Below, piece after piece: positions 1-6,264 of a DNA stretch of 6,946 bases. A program made the translations under genes and the position numbers. Position 1 is the first letter of the stretch, and each line of letters begins with the position of its first letter. The stretch covers positions 1 through 6,946 of the forward strand of contig JASMAE010000059.1 in the NCBI GenBank assembly GCA_030754475.1. Reading direction: 5' to 3'. The DNA comes from Rhodospirillales bacterium. GTDB taxonomy: Bacteria; Pseudomonadota; Alphaproteobacteria; Rhodospirillales; JASLLV01. The notes beneath the pieces are model-generated. The model ran no database searches, was not told the DNA's origin, and saw only the letters and a list, made by a program, of their open reading frames with translations.

Positions 1-466
1 CCAGCACGTGCTCGACCTCGGAGGTCCCGATGCCGAACGCCAGCGCCCCGAAGGCGCCGTGCGTGGCGGTGTGCGAATCTCCGCACACCAAGGTTGTTCC
101 GGGAAGCGTCATGCCCTGCTCGGGGCCGATGACGTGCACGATCCCCTGGCGGACGTCGGTCATGGAAAAGTAGGTGATCCCGAATTCGGCGCAGTTGGCT
201 TCCAGCGTCTCAACTTGGATCCGGGATTCCGCGTCCTCGATGCCGGCGCTGCGGTCGGTGGTGGGGACGTTGTGATCGGCGACCGCGAGCGTCGCCTCCG
301 GGCGACGCACCTTGCGGCCCGACATCCGCAGGCCCTCGAAGGCCTGGGGGCTGGTGACCTCGTGGACGAGGTGGCGATCGATGTACAGGAGGCAGGTTCC
401 GTCGTCCTGAACGTCGACGAGGTGGCTCTCCCAGATCTTATCGAACAGGGTGCGGGGCTTGTCCAT
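1..466 (-). CDS. leuC: 3-isopropylmalate dehydratase large subunit LeuC (N-terminal part, cut by window edge)
   Basis: Large subunit of isopropylmalate isomerase, which with LeuD converts 2-isopropylmalate to 3-isopropylmalate in leucine synthesis in the cytoplasm. The visible 155 residues begin MDKPRTLFDKIWESHLV and carry the aconitase-superfamily signatures DHNVPT (about residues 64-69) and CGDSHTATHGAFG (about 128-140), followed by GIGTSEVEHVL. The cysteines that ligate the 4Fe-4S cluster lie in the missing C-terminal two thirds. The ATG at 464-466 is the only sensible start: it stands 29 nt after the rplS stop and matches the usual LeuC N-terminus. The ribosome binding site is weak (GGAA about 8 nt upstream), which suggests partial dependence on translation or transcription from rplS. 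The reading frame is intact. LeuC rather than aconitase or homoaconitase is supported by the short N-terminus and the DHNVPT/SHTATHGA spacing; leuD or leuB further left would confirm it. Confidence 0.95.
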   Translation of the reverse strand, partial: MDKPRTLFDKIWESHLVDVQDDGTCLLYIDRHLVHEVTSPQAFEGLRMSGRKVRRPEATLAVADHNVPTTDRSAGIEDAESRIQVETLEANCAEFGITYFSMTDVRQGIVHVIGPEQGMTLPGTTLVCGDSHTATHGAFGALAFGIGTSEVEHVL

Positions 467-495
467 CTGCGGTGTTCCGGGGTGCCGCGGCGGGC

Positions 496-960
496 TCAGA
501 CCTTGGGAACGGCCCCGTCCGCGGCCGCCTCTGCGCTTTCGGGCGCCGCCTTGCCGGCGGCCGTCTTCGCCGTGGATCGGGCCTTGCCTCTGGTACCGCC
601 GCTCTCGACGCGCTCGGCGATGCGGGCAGATTTGCCCGAACGCTTGCGCAGGTAATAAAGCTTGGCGCGGCGGACGGCGCCCCGGCGAACCACGTCGATA
701 CCCGCGATCGACGTGGAATAGACCGGGAAGACGCGCTCGACGCCCTCGCCGTAGGACACCTTGCGAACCGTGAACGACGAGTTGAGGCCGGCGTTCTTGC
801 GGGCGATGCACACGCCCTCGAACACCTGGACGCGCGAGCGCGATCCCTCGATCACCTTGACGTTTACCCGGAGCAGATCACCCGGGCGGAATTCGGGGAT
901 GGGCCGTTCCGCGCTCAGCGCCGTAACTTGTTCGCTTTCGAATTCCGTGATGACGTCCAT
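496..960 (-). CDS. rplS: 50S ribosomal protein bL19 with C-terminal extension
   Basis: Structural protein of the large ribosomal subunit, located at the 30S-50S interface. The 154-residue product has the full bL19 core: FRPGDLLRVNVKVIEG (about 24-39), VFEGVCIARKNAG (46-58), SFTVRKVSYGEGVERVF (62-78) and the family signature RRGAVRRAKLYYLRKRSGKSARI (92-114). The open frame runs far upstream into trmD, but the ATG at 958-960 is the right start: AGAGGA stands 8 nt before it and the N-terminus MDVITEFESEQ matches the family. It starts 17 nt after the trmD stop. The E. coli protein has about 115 residues; here about 37 residues are added, first rich in Lys/Arg/Ala (KARSTAKTAAGKAA) and then acidic/Ala (ESAEAAADGA). 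Such tails occur in other alphaproteobacterial bL19 proteins and are probably disordered. Confidence 0.97.
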   Translation of the reverse strand: MDVITEFESEQVTALSAERPIPEFRPGDLLRVNVKVIEGSRSRVQVFEGVCIARKNAGLNSSFTVRKVSYGEGVERVFPVYSTSIAGIDVVRRGAVRRAKLYYLRKRSGKSARIAERVESGGTRGKARSTAKTAAGKAAPESAEAAADGAVPKV

Positions 961-977
961 CGCAACAATCCTCTGCT

Positions 978-1787
978 TCACACCGATCGCCGGCGCTTGT
1001 GATCCCCTCGGCCGGTCCCCGGCACGTGGCCCGATCGAGAGCCTCCGGTGTCGGCGCGTTCTTGCGCGGACGCGCGCTCGACGTACGCGGCCCACAGGTC
1101 CGGCCGGCGTTCGCGCGTCGCTTCCTCGGCGCGCAGTCGCCGCCACTCGGCGACGCGGCCGTGGTCGCCGGACATGAGCACCTCCGGAACGCGCCGGTCG
1201 CGCCAGCGGCGAGGCCGCGTGTACTGCGGGTACTCCAGAAGCCCGCCTACGAAACTCTCGTCGTCCAGAGACTCTCGCCTGCCAACGACCCCGGGTAGCA
1301 GACGCACGCACGCGTCGATCAGGGCGATGGCGGCCGGTTCGCCCCCCGAAAGCACGAAATCGCCGAGGCTGACCTCGTCGAGGCCGCGCGCCGCGACCAC
1401 CCGCTCGTCGACGCCCTCGAAGCGCCCGCACAAGATGACCGCCCCCGGCGCTCGCGCGAACTCCGCGACCCGCGCCTGGGTGAGCGGCTGCCCGCGCGGG
1501 GTCAAGTGAATCAAGGGGCCGCCGAAATCCGGCGTCGTCGCAGACGCTATTGCCGCGTCGACGACATCCGGCCGCATCACCATGCCGGCCCCCCCGCCGA
1601 ACGGCGCGTCGTCGACGGTGCGGTGTTTATCGCGTGCGAAGTCGCGAATGTCCACCGTTTCCAGCGCCCAAAGGCCGCGGTTCAGCGCCCGTCCCGCGAG
1701 CGCCATGGCCAGCGGCCCCGGAAACATCTCGGGATACAACGTCAGCACGCGGACGCGCCAACGTGCGGCTTCGCGAATCGCTGTCAT
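978..1787 (-). CDS. trmD: tRNA (guanine-N1-)-methyltransferase TrmD
   Basis: SAM-dependent enzyme that makes m1G37 next to the anticodon of a subset of tRNAs and so prevents +1 frameshifting. The 269-residue product shows the SPOUT-class signatures in order: LTLYPEMFPGPL (about 15-26), HRTVDDAPFGGGAGMVM (55-71), LCGRFEGVDERV (119-130), SLGDFVLSGGEPAA (140-153, the trefoil-knot SAM site) and GGLLEYPQYTRP (181-192). Arg162 aligns with catalytic Arg154 of E. coli. The position of catalytic Asp169 appears to be Glu177 in DESF. The ATG at 1785-1787 overlaps the rimM stop as ATGA and has GAGGT 5 nt upstream, so rimM and trmD are probably translationally coupled. About nine residues precede the usual start of the family. 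The C-terminus (about 240-269) is Gly/Arg-rich and probably disordered. Confidence 0.97.
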   Translation of the reverse strand: MTAIREAARWRVRVLTLYPEMFPGPLAMALAGRALNRGLWALETVDIRDFARDKHRTVDDAPFGGGAGMVMRPDVVDAAIASATTPDFGGPLIHLTPRGQPLTQARVAEFARAPGAVILCGRFEGVDERVVAARGLDEVSLGDFVLSGGEPAAIALIDACVRLLPGVVGRRESLDDESFVGGLLEYPQYTRPRRWRDRRVPEVLMSGDHGRVAEWRRLRAEEATRERRPDLWAAYVERASAQERADTGGSRSGHVPGTGRGDHKRRRSV

Positions 1788-2446
1788 GGCCGACCTCGTT
1801 TTCCCTGATCCGCGCGCCCCACGCCGTGATCCGCGTTCGCGTGGCCCGCCTTGCCGCTCTCACGCTTCCTTGCGGCCACCGGTCGCGCCGCGCCCGAGGG
1901 CTGCCGGCGCTTGGGCTCGGCTTCGTCGACGACGATTCCCGCGGGCGGAACGATGACCAAACTGCCGCCCGCCAGATCGACCTCCGGGACGACGGCGCGG
2001 GTGAAGGGAACCATGATCGTTTCGCCGCCGCCGCGGTCGATTTCGAGGATGTCGCCGGCACCGAAGTCGTGGACCGCCGTGACCGTTCCGAAGACCTCGT
2101 CCGGCCCGCCGTCAGCGTCCTTTTGTGCCGCGCTCAGCCCGATCAAATCGACGTGGTAGTATTCGTCCCTCGGCGTCTCGGGAAACGCCTCACGCGCGAG
2201 ATAAAGGCGCGTGCCCTTGAGGGCCAGTGCCGCGTCGCGGTCGTCGATGCCTTCGATGCGGGCCACGACGTGATTCTTGACGAGACCCGAGACGCTAAGC
2301 TGGAACGTCCGGACGCCGCTCTCGTCGGTGAGGGGACCGTAGGCCGCGATGTCGGCCGCCTCGTCGGTGAAGCTCTTGATCCGCACCTCGCCCCTCAGCC
2401 CCCGTGCGCCCGTAAGAATGCCGACACAGATCAGCTTGGTCACCAT
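1784..2446 (-). CDS. rimM: 16S rRNA processing / 30S maturation factor RimM with basic C-terminal tail
   Basis: Assembly factor that binds ribosomal protein uS19 and helps maturation of the 30S head. The 220-residue product has the N-terminal RimM barrel (VGILTGARGLRGEVRIKSFTD, about 8-28, with the characteristic G-G-RGEV pattern), then EYYHVDLIGL (95-104) leading into the PRC-barrel domain with GTVTAVHDFGAGDILEI (120-136) and MVPF (145-148). The conserved fold ends near residue 175; about 45 further residues are Arg/Lys/Gly-rich and have no family counterpart I recognise. Most RimM proteins have 165-185 residues. The ATG at 2444-2446 is preceded by GGGGA with 9 nt spacing; the next codon is GTG, a less likely alternative. 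The gene starts 42 nt after rpsP, and its stop overlaps the trmD start. Confidence 0.95.
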   Translation of the reverse strand: MVTKLICVGILTGARGLRGEVRIKSFTDEAADIAAYGPLTDESGVRTFQLSVSGLVKNHVVARIEGIDDRDAALALKGTRLYLAREAFPETPRDEYYHVDLIGLSAAQKDADGGPDEVFGTVTAVHDFGAGDILEIDRGGGETIMVPFTRAVVPEVDLAGGSLVIVPPAGIVVDEAEPKRRQPSGAARPVAARKRESGKAGHANADHGVGRADQGKRGRP

Positions 2447-2488
2447 GGGTGCGCGTCCCCGGTTGGACCGACGCCGGATCGACGCCGA

Positions 2489-2983
2489 TCACGTCGCCGA
2501 CTTCTCCTCGTCGTCCGCATGCGTTTCCGCCGCCGGCGCCTCTTCGGCGGGGGCCTCCTCGGCCGGTGCTTCCCCGGCGGCGGCCTCCTCGGCCGGCGCT
2601 TCCTCAGCCGGCGCCGCAGCCGCCTCCGCCTCCGCCTTCTGCGCCGATTCGGCTGCCTCGGCGGCCGCCTTAATGCGCTCCAGCGTCTTGGCGCGCGGTT
2701 GGTTCTTCCGAGTCTGTTGCGGAATTGCCGGCATCTCGATGATGCCGGCATGGCCGAGGAATCGCGCGATCCGGTCCGACGGTGTGGCGCCGACCCCGAG
2801 CCAGTGGCGAATGCGGTCCTCGACCAATCGCAAGCGATCGGGGTGGTCCTTAGTCACCATGGGATTGTAGGTCCCGACCCGCTCGATGAACCGGCCGTCG
2901 CGGGGTTTGCGCGAATCGGCGATGACGATGCGGTAAAAGGGGCGCTTCTTGGCGCCGGCGCGGGACAGTCGAATTCTCAACAT
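2489..2983 (-). CDS. rpsP: 30S ribosomal protein bS16 with Ala/Glu/Pro-rich repeat tail
   Basis: Small-subunit ribosomal protein that binds 16S rRNA early in assembly. Residues 1-80 are a standard bS16: MLRIRLSRAGAKKRPFYRIV, ADSRKPRDGRFIERVGTYNP (23-41 region), RIRHWLGVGATPSDRIARFL (57-76). E. coli bS16 has 82 residues; this one has 164. After a basic linker (about 90-105) comes an Ala/Glu-rich segment that could be helical, then six consecutive five-residue units of the APAEE type (124-153) and an acidic end (ADDEEK). Ala/Glu-rich bS16 tails are known in alphaproteobacteria, but their function is not established. The start ATG at 2981-2983 matches all family members; AGGA/GAGG stands 11-12 nt upstream. 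It follows ffh by 52 nt. Confidence 0.97.
   Translation of the reverse strand: MLRIRLSRAGAKKRPFYRIVIADSRKPRDGRFIERVGTYNPMVTKDHPDRLRLVEDRIRHWLGVGATPSDRIARFLGHAGIIEMPAIPQQTRKNQPRAKTLERIKAAAEAAESAQKAEAEAAAAPAEEAPAEEAAAGEAPAEEAPAEEAPAAETHADDEEKSAT
2525..2614 (-). repeat. Six-copy 15-bp in-frame tandem repeat in rpsP
   Basis: Six adjoining 15-bp units (plus-strand form close to ctcctcggccggcgc) fill exactly 90 bp. Read on the minus strand they encode APAEE, APAEE, AAAGE, APAEE, APAEE, APAAE. The units differ mainly by single substitutions, and the 15-bp period preserves the frame, so gain or loss of a unit would lengthen or shorten the protein tail without disrupting the gene. No stop codon or frameshift is present. 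Confidence 0.85.
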
Positions 2984-3004
2984 GGCGTCATTCTTCCTCG
3001 TATG

Positions 3005-3020
3005 TCGTGCATTCGCACGA
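3005..3020. repeat. Perfect 6-bp stem hairpin between ffh and rpsP
   Basis: tcgtgc and gcacga form a perfect inverted repeat around a four-base spacer (attc). It lies in the 52-nt gap between the ffh stop and the rpsP start, just upstream of the rpsP ribosome binding site. No T-run follows on the minus strand, so it is not a canonical intrinsic terminator. It might mark an mRNA processing or stability point that lets ribosomal protein genes be expressed above ffh; that role is inference. Confidence 0.5.
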
Positions 3021-3035
3021 TCGTTCAGAGCCTGC

Positions 3036-4415
<1,380 letters not shown>

Positions 4416-4435
4416 GGTGGCATTCACTCCAACGC

Positions 4436-4475
4436 AAAAGGCGCCAGTGCGCGATACTCGCGAACTGGCGGCGCC
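4436..4475 (-). promoter_or_regulatory. Terminator-like hairpin in the ffh 5' leader
   Basis: On the minus strand the arms GCCAGT and ACTGGC (4464-4469 and 4443-4448) enclose an inner CGCG/CGCG stem with loop AGTAT. Three more pairs (GGC/GCC) can form outside a 3-nt bulge, and TTTT (4436-4439) follows directly. The structure lies between the predicted transcription start (about 4514) and the ffh start, with the GGAG ribosome binding site a few bases downstream. It could attenuate transcription, protect the mRNA 5' end or affect ribosome access. The T-run is short (four), so strong termination is unlikely. I see no leader peptide. Confidence 0.4.
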
Positions 4476-4520
4476 CCGCAAGGCAAAGGGCTCGGGCGCA
4501 ACTGGGTTTCGACGCGGCGC

Positions 4521-4549
4521 ACTCTAGAAACGCGCCTGGCGCAAGTCAA
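4521..4549 (-). promoter_or_regulatory. Predicted sigma70-type promoter of the ffh-rpsP-rimM-trmD-rplS-leuC operon
   Basis: On the minus strand a -35 hexamer TTGACT (4544-4549, preceded by C, giving the alphaproteobacterial CTTGAC form) is separated by exactly 17 nt from a -10 hexamer TAGAGT (4521-4526). Five of six and four of six bases match the consensus. The predicted start near 4514 leaves a leader of about 100 nt before the ffh GTG. It is the best promoter match I see in the divergent region. Confidence 0.7.
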
Positions 4550-4723
4550 GCATACGCGCCCCGTGGCCAGACACCCGCGAACTTGAAAGCGTGGCCAGCC
4601 ATTGTGAATTCAAACCCGTGCCGATCTGTGCTAAATAGCGTTTGGAACCGGTTGCGCTTGAAGCAATTGAATCATCGCCACCCCGACCTTCGTCACCGGC
4701 GTGGCACGGTAGGCGCATTCGAT

Positions 4724-4752
4724 TTGAACTGGGGAGATGTCGGAGGTTTGCT
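4724..4752 (+). promoter_or_regulatory. Weak candidate promoter for the XRE gene
   Basis: TTGAAC (4724-4729), a 17-nt spacer and TTTGCT (4747-4752) form the most plausible rightward sigma70-like pair I found. Only three of six -10 bases match, so this is a tentative assignment. It would give a leader of roughly 85 nt before the ATG at 4845. Confidence 0.2.
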
Positions 4753-4844
4753 CTCGGAAAGGTTCGGGGCGCGTCGCTCGCTGCCGGTGCGGCAAACGCC
4801 AACCCGGCCACCGCCGTGGCCTCTGGTGAAAAGGCGAAGCAATC

Positions 4845-5279
4845 ATGAAGAAAAGAAACCCGAAAGGCGGACCCGATCCCATCGACGCGTACGTCGGCAC
4901 GCGTATCCGGGCGCGACGGGTGGGCCTGAGGCTCAGCCAAACTAAGTTGGGAAAGGCGATCGGCGTAACCTTCCAGCAGGTCCAGAAATACGAGAACGGC
5001 ACCAATCGGATCGGGGCCAGCAACCTTTACAAGGTCGCCAAGGCCTTGGGCGTGGAGGTTACCTACTTCTACGAGGGTGTCGAGGAAGGCGCCGCCCGTC
5101 GGGCGCGGAGCCCCCGGCGCGGCCTGTCGGAGGACACCGCCATTTTTCAGCACGATCCGCTGAGCTCGCGCGTGGCGATCGAACTCATGCACAACTATTT
5201 CCGAATACCGGACCTCCAGGTCCGCAAGCGCCTTTCCCAGTTCGTGAAGTCACTCGCGGGTCCGCGCCCCAAGCGTTGA
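4845..5279 (+). CDS. XRE-family helix-turn-helix transcriptional regulator (PraR-like)
   Basis: Small cytoplasmic DNA-binding protein of 144 residues. Residues about 15-75 form a Cro/CI-type five-helix domain: VGTRIRARRVGLRLSQTKLG, with helix-turn-helix SQTKLGKAIGVTFQQVQKYENG at about 31-52 (recognition helix near 42-50), then NRIGASNLYKVAKALGVEVTYFYEG. This pattern, starting with DPID.YVG.RIR and containing the phrase FQQVQKYE.GTNR, is typical of alphaproteobacterial regulators such as PraR of rhizobia. A variable linker (80-100) leads to a C-terminal segment with ELMHNYFRIPDLQVRKRLSQFVKSLA (113-138), which resembles the small C-terminal motif of the same family. No sensor or metal site is visible, so the signal is unknown. 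The ATG at 4845 has AAGG 10 nt upstream. It stands between the SRP/ribosomal operon and dapF; autoregulation or control of the divergent region is possible but not shown. Confidence 0.9.
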   Translation: MKKRNPKGGPDPIDAYVGTRIRARRVGLRLSQTKLGKAIGVTFQQVQKYENGTNRIGASNLYKVAKALGVEVTYFYEGVEEGAARRARSPRRGLSEDTAIFQHDPLSSRVAIELMHNYFRIPDLQVRKRLSQFVKSLAGPRPKR

Positions 5280-5280
5280 G

Positions 5281-5328
5281 CGGCGCGCGCCGGGCCGAGC
5301 TAACTCTTCTACCTGGCCGTTCGCGGCC
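5281..5328. repeat. GC-rich palindrome and TTCG-loop hairpin after the XRE gene
   Basis: Directly after the XRE stop, CGGCGCGCGCCG (5281-5292) is a perfect 12-bp palindrome. At 5315-5328, GGCCG and CGGCC enclose a TTCG loop. The closing pair is G-C rather than the especially stable C(TTCG)G. No T-run follows either element, so neither is a standard intrinsic terminator; they might slow or end transcription with Rho, or reflect the high GC content. A short TCTTCT tract (5305-5310) lies between them. The rest of the XRE-dapF gap shows no promoter I would defend. Confidence 0.4.
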
Positions 5329-5424
5329 GCGCCGCCGTCACCAAATCGTCCCGCCCTTTCCCCCGGTCCGGGCCGTCGCGAATCCATTGGACTTGAGCGC
5401 GCGCGCCGCGCTATGCACGGCGCC

Positions 5425-6264
5425 ATGACGGGCCTCAGCTTCAACAAGATGCACGGCCTCGGCAACGATTTCGTCGTTTTCGATGGTCGGCGCGGAGCGG
5501 TTCACCTCGACGCCGATCAGGTGCGGGCGGTCGCGAACCGACGCACAGGCGTCGGCTGCGACCAGCTCATCATCCTCGAGGCGGCGCGCAACGGCCGCGC
5601 CGACGTCTTCGTTCGCATCTATAACGCCGACGGCGGCGAGGTATTCGCCTGCGGCAACGCCGCGCGTTGCGTCGCGGCCAAGATCATGGACGAGCGCGGC
5701 GCGGACGAAGCGATGATCGAGACCGCGCACGACACCCTCAGGGCGCACCGCGCCGAAAACGGCATGATCGCGGTCGATATGGGTCCGGTGCGCATGGCCT
5801 GGAACGAGATTCCGCTTGCCGAGCCGCGCGACACGCTTCACCTCGGGATCGCGCTTGGCCCGCTCGCCGACCCGGTCGCGGTGAACGTCGGCAACCCGCA
5901 TGCCGTATTCTTCGTCGACGACGCGGAAGCCGTGGACCTCGGGCCCCTCGGATCCGCCCTCGAGCGCCACGAACTGTTCCCCGAGCGCACCAACGTCGAG
6001 GTCGTCACCGTGCTTTCGCCGAAGACGCTGCGCGTCCGCGTTTGGGAGCGGGGCGTCGGCATCACGCCGGCGTGCGGCAGCGGCGCTTGCGCGGCGCTCG
6101 TAGCCGCCAACCTTCGCGGCCTCGCCGCAAGCGCGGGCGCGGTGATTCTCGACGGCGGAACGCTCGAAATCGAGCGCCTCGACGACGGCCACGTGTTGAT
6201 GACCGGGCCGGTCGCGGCCACCTTCTCGGGCACGCTCGCGCCTTCGCTCGCGAGCGCGTCATGA
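5425..6264 (+). CDS. dapF: Diaminopimelate epimerase DapF
   Basis: Cofactor-independent racemase that converts LL- to meso-diaminopimelate, the last step before lysine and the cross-linking residue of peptidoglycan. The 279-residue product (E. coli 274) shows KMHGLGNDFVVFD (about 8-20), TGVGCDQLI (41-49), the first catalytic cysteine Cys76 in NADGGEVFACGNAARC, VGNPHAV (155-161) and the second catalytic cysteine Cys217 in ERGVGITPACGSGACAA. Both halves of the pseudo-symmetric fold are complete. I chose the ATG at 5425 because it places seven residues before KMHGLGNDF; an in-frame ATG at 5413 would add MHGA. Neither has a clear Shine-Dalgarno sequence. The stop overlaps the mtaB start as ATGA. 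It may be read through from the XRE gene, since no good promoter is visible in the gap. Confidence 0.96.
   Translation: MTGLSFNKMHGLGNDFVVFDGRRGAVHLDADQVRAVANRRTGVGCDQLIILEAARNGRADVFVRIYNADGGEVFACGNAARCVAAKIMDERGADEAMIETAHDTLRAHRAENGMIAVDMGPVRMAWNEIPLAEPRDTLHLGIALGPLADPVAVNVGNPHAVFFVDDAEAVDLGPLGSALERHELFPERTNVEVVTVLSPKTLRVRVWERGVGITPACGSGACAALVAANLRGLAASAGAVILDGGTLEIERLDDGHVLMTGPVAATFSGTLAPSLASAS

Larger units (their letters stand above)
4416..4844. other. Divergent intergenic control region between ffh and the XRE gene
   Basis: This 429-nt stretch separates the two divergent units. It holds the ffh promoter (4521-4549) and leader hairpin (4436-4475). Less certain items are a direct repeat CGTGGCCAG at 4562-4570 and 4590-4598 (28-bp period), the palindromes TGAATTCA (4605-4612) and AACCGGTT (4646-4653), and a weak rightward promoter candidate. 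The part around 4600-4680 is visibly richer in A/T than the genes beside it, as expected for promoter DNA. I see no tRNA, SRP RNA or other recognisable RNA gene. The open frames crossing it have poor codon use and no good start, and I do not regard them as genes. Confidence 0.8.

Noticed and set aside
961..1431. Upstream extension of the rplS frame to 1431, giving a 311-residue protein
   Set aside because: The extra residues are Arg/Gly-rich shadow sequence over trmD; the ATG at 958-960 has a good ribosome binding site and the bL19 N-terminus.
4416..4481. Upstream extension of ffh to an ATG at 4481
   Set aside because: The added 22 residues do not match Ffh N-termini and coincide with the leader hairpin; the GTG at 4415 fits both homology and the GGAG site.
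4416..4844. Search for 4.5S SRP RNA, tRNA or a known riboswitch next to ffh
   Set aside because: No SRP-RNA tetraloop/symmetric-loop pattern, no tRNA-like TTC-arm and no familiar riboswitch core was seen on either strand.
4642..4848. 68-codon frame with TTG start whose TGA overlaps the XRE ATG as ATGA
   Set aside because: The overlap is attractive as translational coupling, but there is no ribosome binding site, the start is TTG, and codon use includes AGG, AGA and TGT unlike the neighbouring genes. I think it is chance.
4524..5192. Minus-strand frame of 222 codons over the XRE gene and control region
   Set aside because: Antisense shadow of the XRE gene, with no recognisable domain; it would also run across the ffh promoter.
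4669..5384. GANTC (CcrM-type) methylation sites at 4669-4673 and 5380-5384, upstream of the XRE gene and dapF
   Set aside because: Sites of this length are expected by chance every few hundred bases, and others occur inside genes; cell-cycle control cannot be argued from them.
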